A stretch of 64,000 bases of DNA from positions 1 to 64,000 of the forward strand of contig JAUZOE010000001.1 in the NCBI GenBank assembly GCA_030706605.1. Reading direction: 5' to 3'. The translations under genes and the position numbers were made by a program. This DNA is from Bacteroidota bacterium (GTDB lineage Bacteria > Bacteroidota > Bacteroidia > Chitinophagales > Chitinophagaceae). The notes below the pieces were generated by a model that was not told the origin of the DNA, did not search any database, and was given only the letters and a program-made list of their open reading frames with translations. Positions within the stretch are counted from its first letter, which is position 1. Each line of letters begins with the position of its first letter. Positions 63,326 to 64,000 of this stretch are shown piece after piece.

Positions 63326-64000
63326 ATGTCGAACAACTTACTGAAAGGGAAAAAGGGAATTATATTTGGAGCCCTTGATGAAAAATCAATAGCCTGGAAA
63401 ACTGCCATCAGTTGCCATGAAGAAGGCGCCGATATTTTGCTTACCAATGCCCCGATTGCCATGCGTATGGGAGAAATTAACAAACTTGCCGAAAAAATAA
63501 ATGCACCAATAGTTCCTTGCGATGTAACCAGTGATGAGGATATGTTGAGTTTACTCACTAAGGCTAAGGAACATTTTGGAGGTGGCGTAGATTTTATTTT
63601 GCATTCTGTAGGAATGAGTTTGAATATGCGAAAAGGAAAACCATATACAGAAATCAATTACGGATTCAATCAAAAAACGCTGGATATTTCTGCCACCAGT
63701 CTACATCGCCTGTTGGCAACAGCCTATAAGTTAGATGCCATTAATGAGTGGGGAAGCGTATTAGCCCTGACATACATTGCTGCCCAGCGGGTATTTCCGG
63801 ATTATAGTGAAATGGCTGATGCGAAAGCATTATTAGAAAGTATTGCCCGAAGTTTCGGATACCATTATGCGCTAAAAAATAAAGTAAGAGTCAACACCGT
63901 TTCCCAATCCCCTACCCGCACTACTGCAGGAAGTGGTGTAAAAGGGTTTGATGGCTTTATTGATTATGCTGAAAAAATGAGTCCATTAGGAAATGCCACT
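63326..64000 (+). CDS. fabI: Enoyl-ACP reductase FabI (partial, runs off the window)
   Basis: The first 225 codons are visible; the gene continues beyond 64000. Last reduction step of fatty-acid elongation, NAD(P)H-dependent. It opens GKKGIIFGALDEKSIAWKTA (dinucleotide loop), then LHSVGMS, then DYSEMADAKALLES with the catalytic Y-x6-K, and SPTRTTAGSGVKGFDGF, a FabI-type substrate loop. An FNR-type or FabK reductase is excluded by this SDR plan. Confidence 0.95.
   Translation, partial: MSNNLLKGKKGIIFGALDEKSIAWKTAISCHEEGADILLTNAPIAMRMGEINKLAEKINAPIVPCDVTSDEDMLSLLTKAKEHFGGGVDFILHSVGMSLNMRKGKPYTEINYGFNQKTLDISATSLHRLLATAYKLDAINEWGSVLALTYIAAQRVFPDYSEMADAKALLESIARSFGYHYALKNKVRVNTVSQSPTRTTAGSGVKGFDGFIDYAEKMSPLGNAT

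Overview
The window comes from an AT-rich chromosome of a Bacteroidota bacterium, most likely a member of or near the Chitinophagaceae. This rests on two type IX secretion (T9SS) sorting domains (types A and B), a PKD-repeat giant followed by a PorP/SprF partner, the parA-parB-DUF5683-dapB gene order, TAnnTTTG-type -7 promoter boxes, frequent TTG starts and many DUF families typical of the phylum. The exact genus cannot be read from the sequence.

Layout. (1) 1-706: a duplicated 221-bp non-coding repeat and a terminator hairpin. (2) 707-11133: a housekeeping block with a DUF6526 membrane protein, PBP4-type DacB, CinA, a valS-hypothetical-GNAT operon, a DnaQ/GIY-YIG nuclease, the N-degron pair clpS-aat and a TraB/ChaN-like secreted protein. 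(3) 11134-29621: an accessory island. Its left edge is a mosaic of palindromic repeats that includes a second copy of the 3' end of the preceding gene. Its right edge is a 22-bp tandem array, a 63-bp palindrome-rich array and tRNA-Leu/tRNA-Gly genes. A 65-bp repeat occurs once at each edge. The island reads on the minus strand: hsdR, an hsdR tail remnant, a DUF6161-like membrane coiled-coil protein, hsdS, a 1.2-kaa YobI-like P-loop NTPase, an hsdM/hsdS fusion scar, a Septu-like pair (ptuA, ptuB), hsdM, three unrecognised small genes, a uracil-DNA-glycosylase-like gene and an 81-aa gene. No integrase or transposase is visible. (4) 29622-48711: tRNAs, a glycosyltransferase, a sensor kinase, DUF2130, a PPTase, dcd, a phosphoesterase, an FMN reductase, parAB-DUF5683-dapB, a LOG-family protein, an SSS symporter, an O-methyltransferase, a glucosaminidase/LysM protein, hpt, a vWA protein and grpE-dnaJ. 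(5) 48811-64000: T9SS-related surface proteins, Nif3, a zinc-ribbon protein, recN and a truncated fabI.

How the genes work together. The island looks like one type I restriction-modification locus whose gene junctions have repeatedly taken up other defence modules. Septu overlaps the start of hsdM, the NTPase frame abuts the end of hsdS, and the DUF6161 gene sits just after a leftover hsdR tail. Leftover ends of extra hsd genes at two junctions record the recombination events. hsdM and hsdR also carry in-frame palindromic repeat insertions. The best candidates for something undescribed are the three-gene cassette at 13585-15218, the module-slot architecture with its scars, and the palindrome array at 28968-29300.
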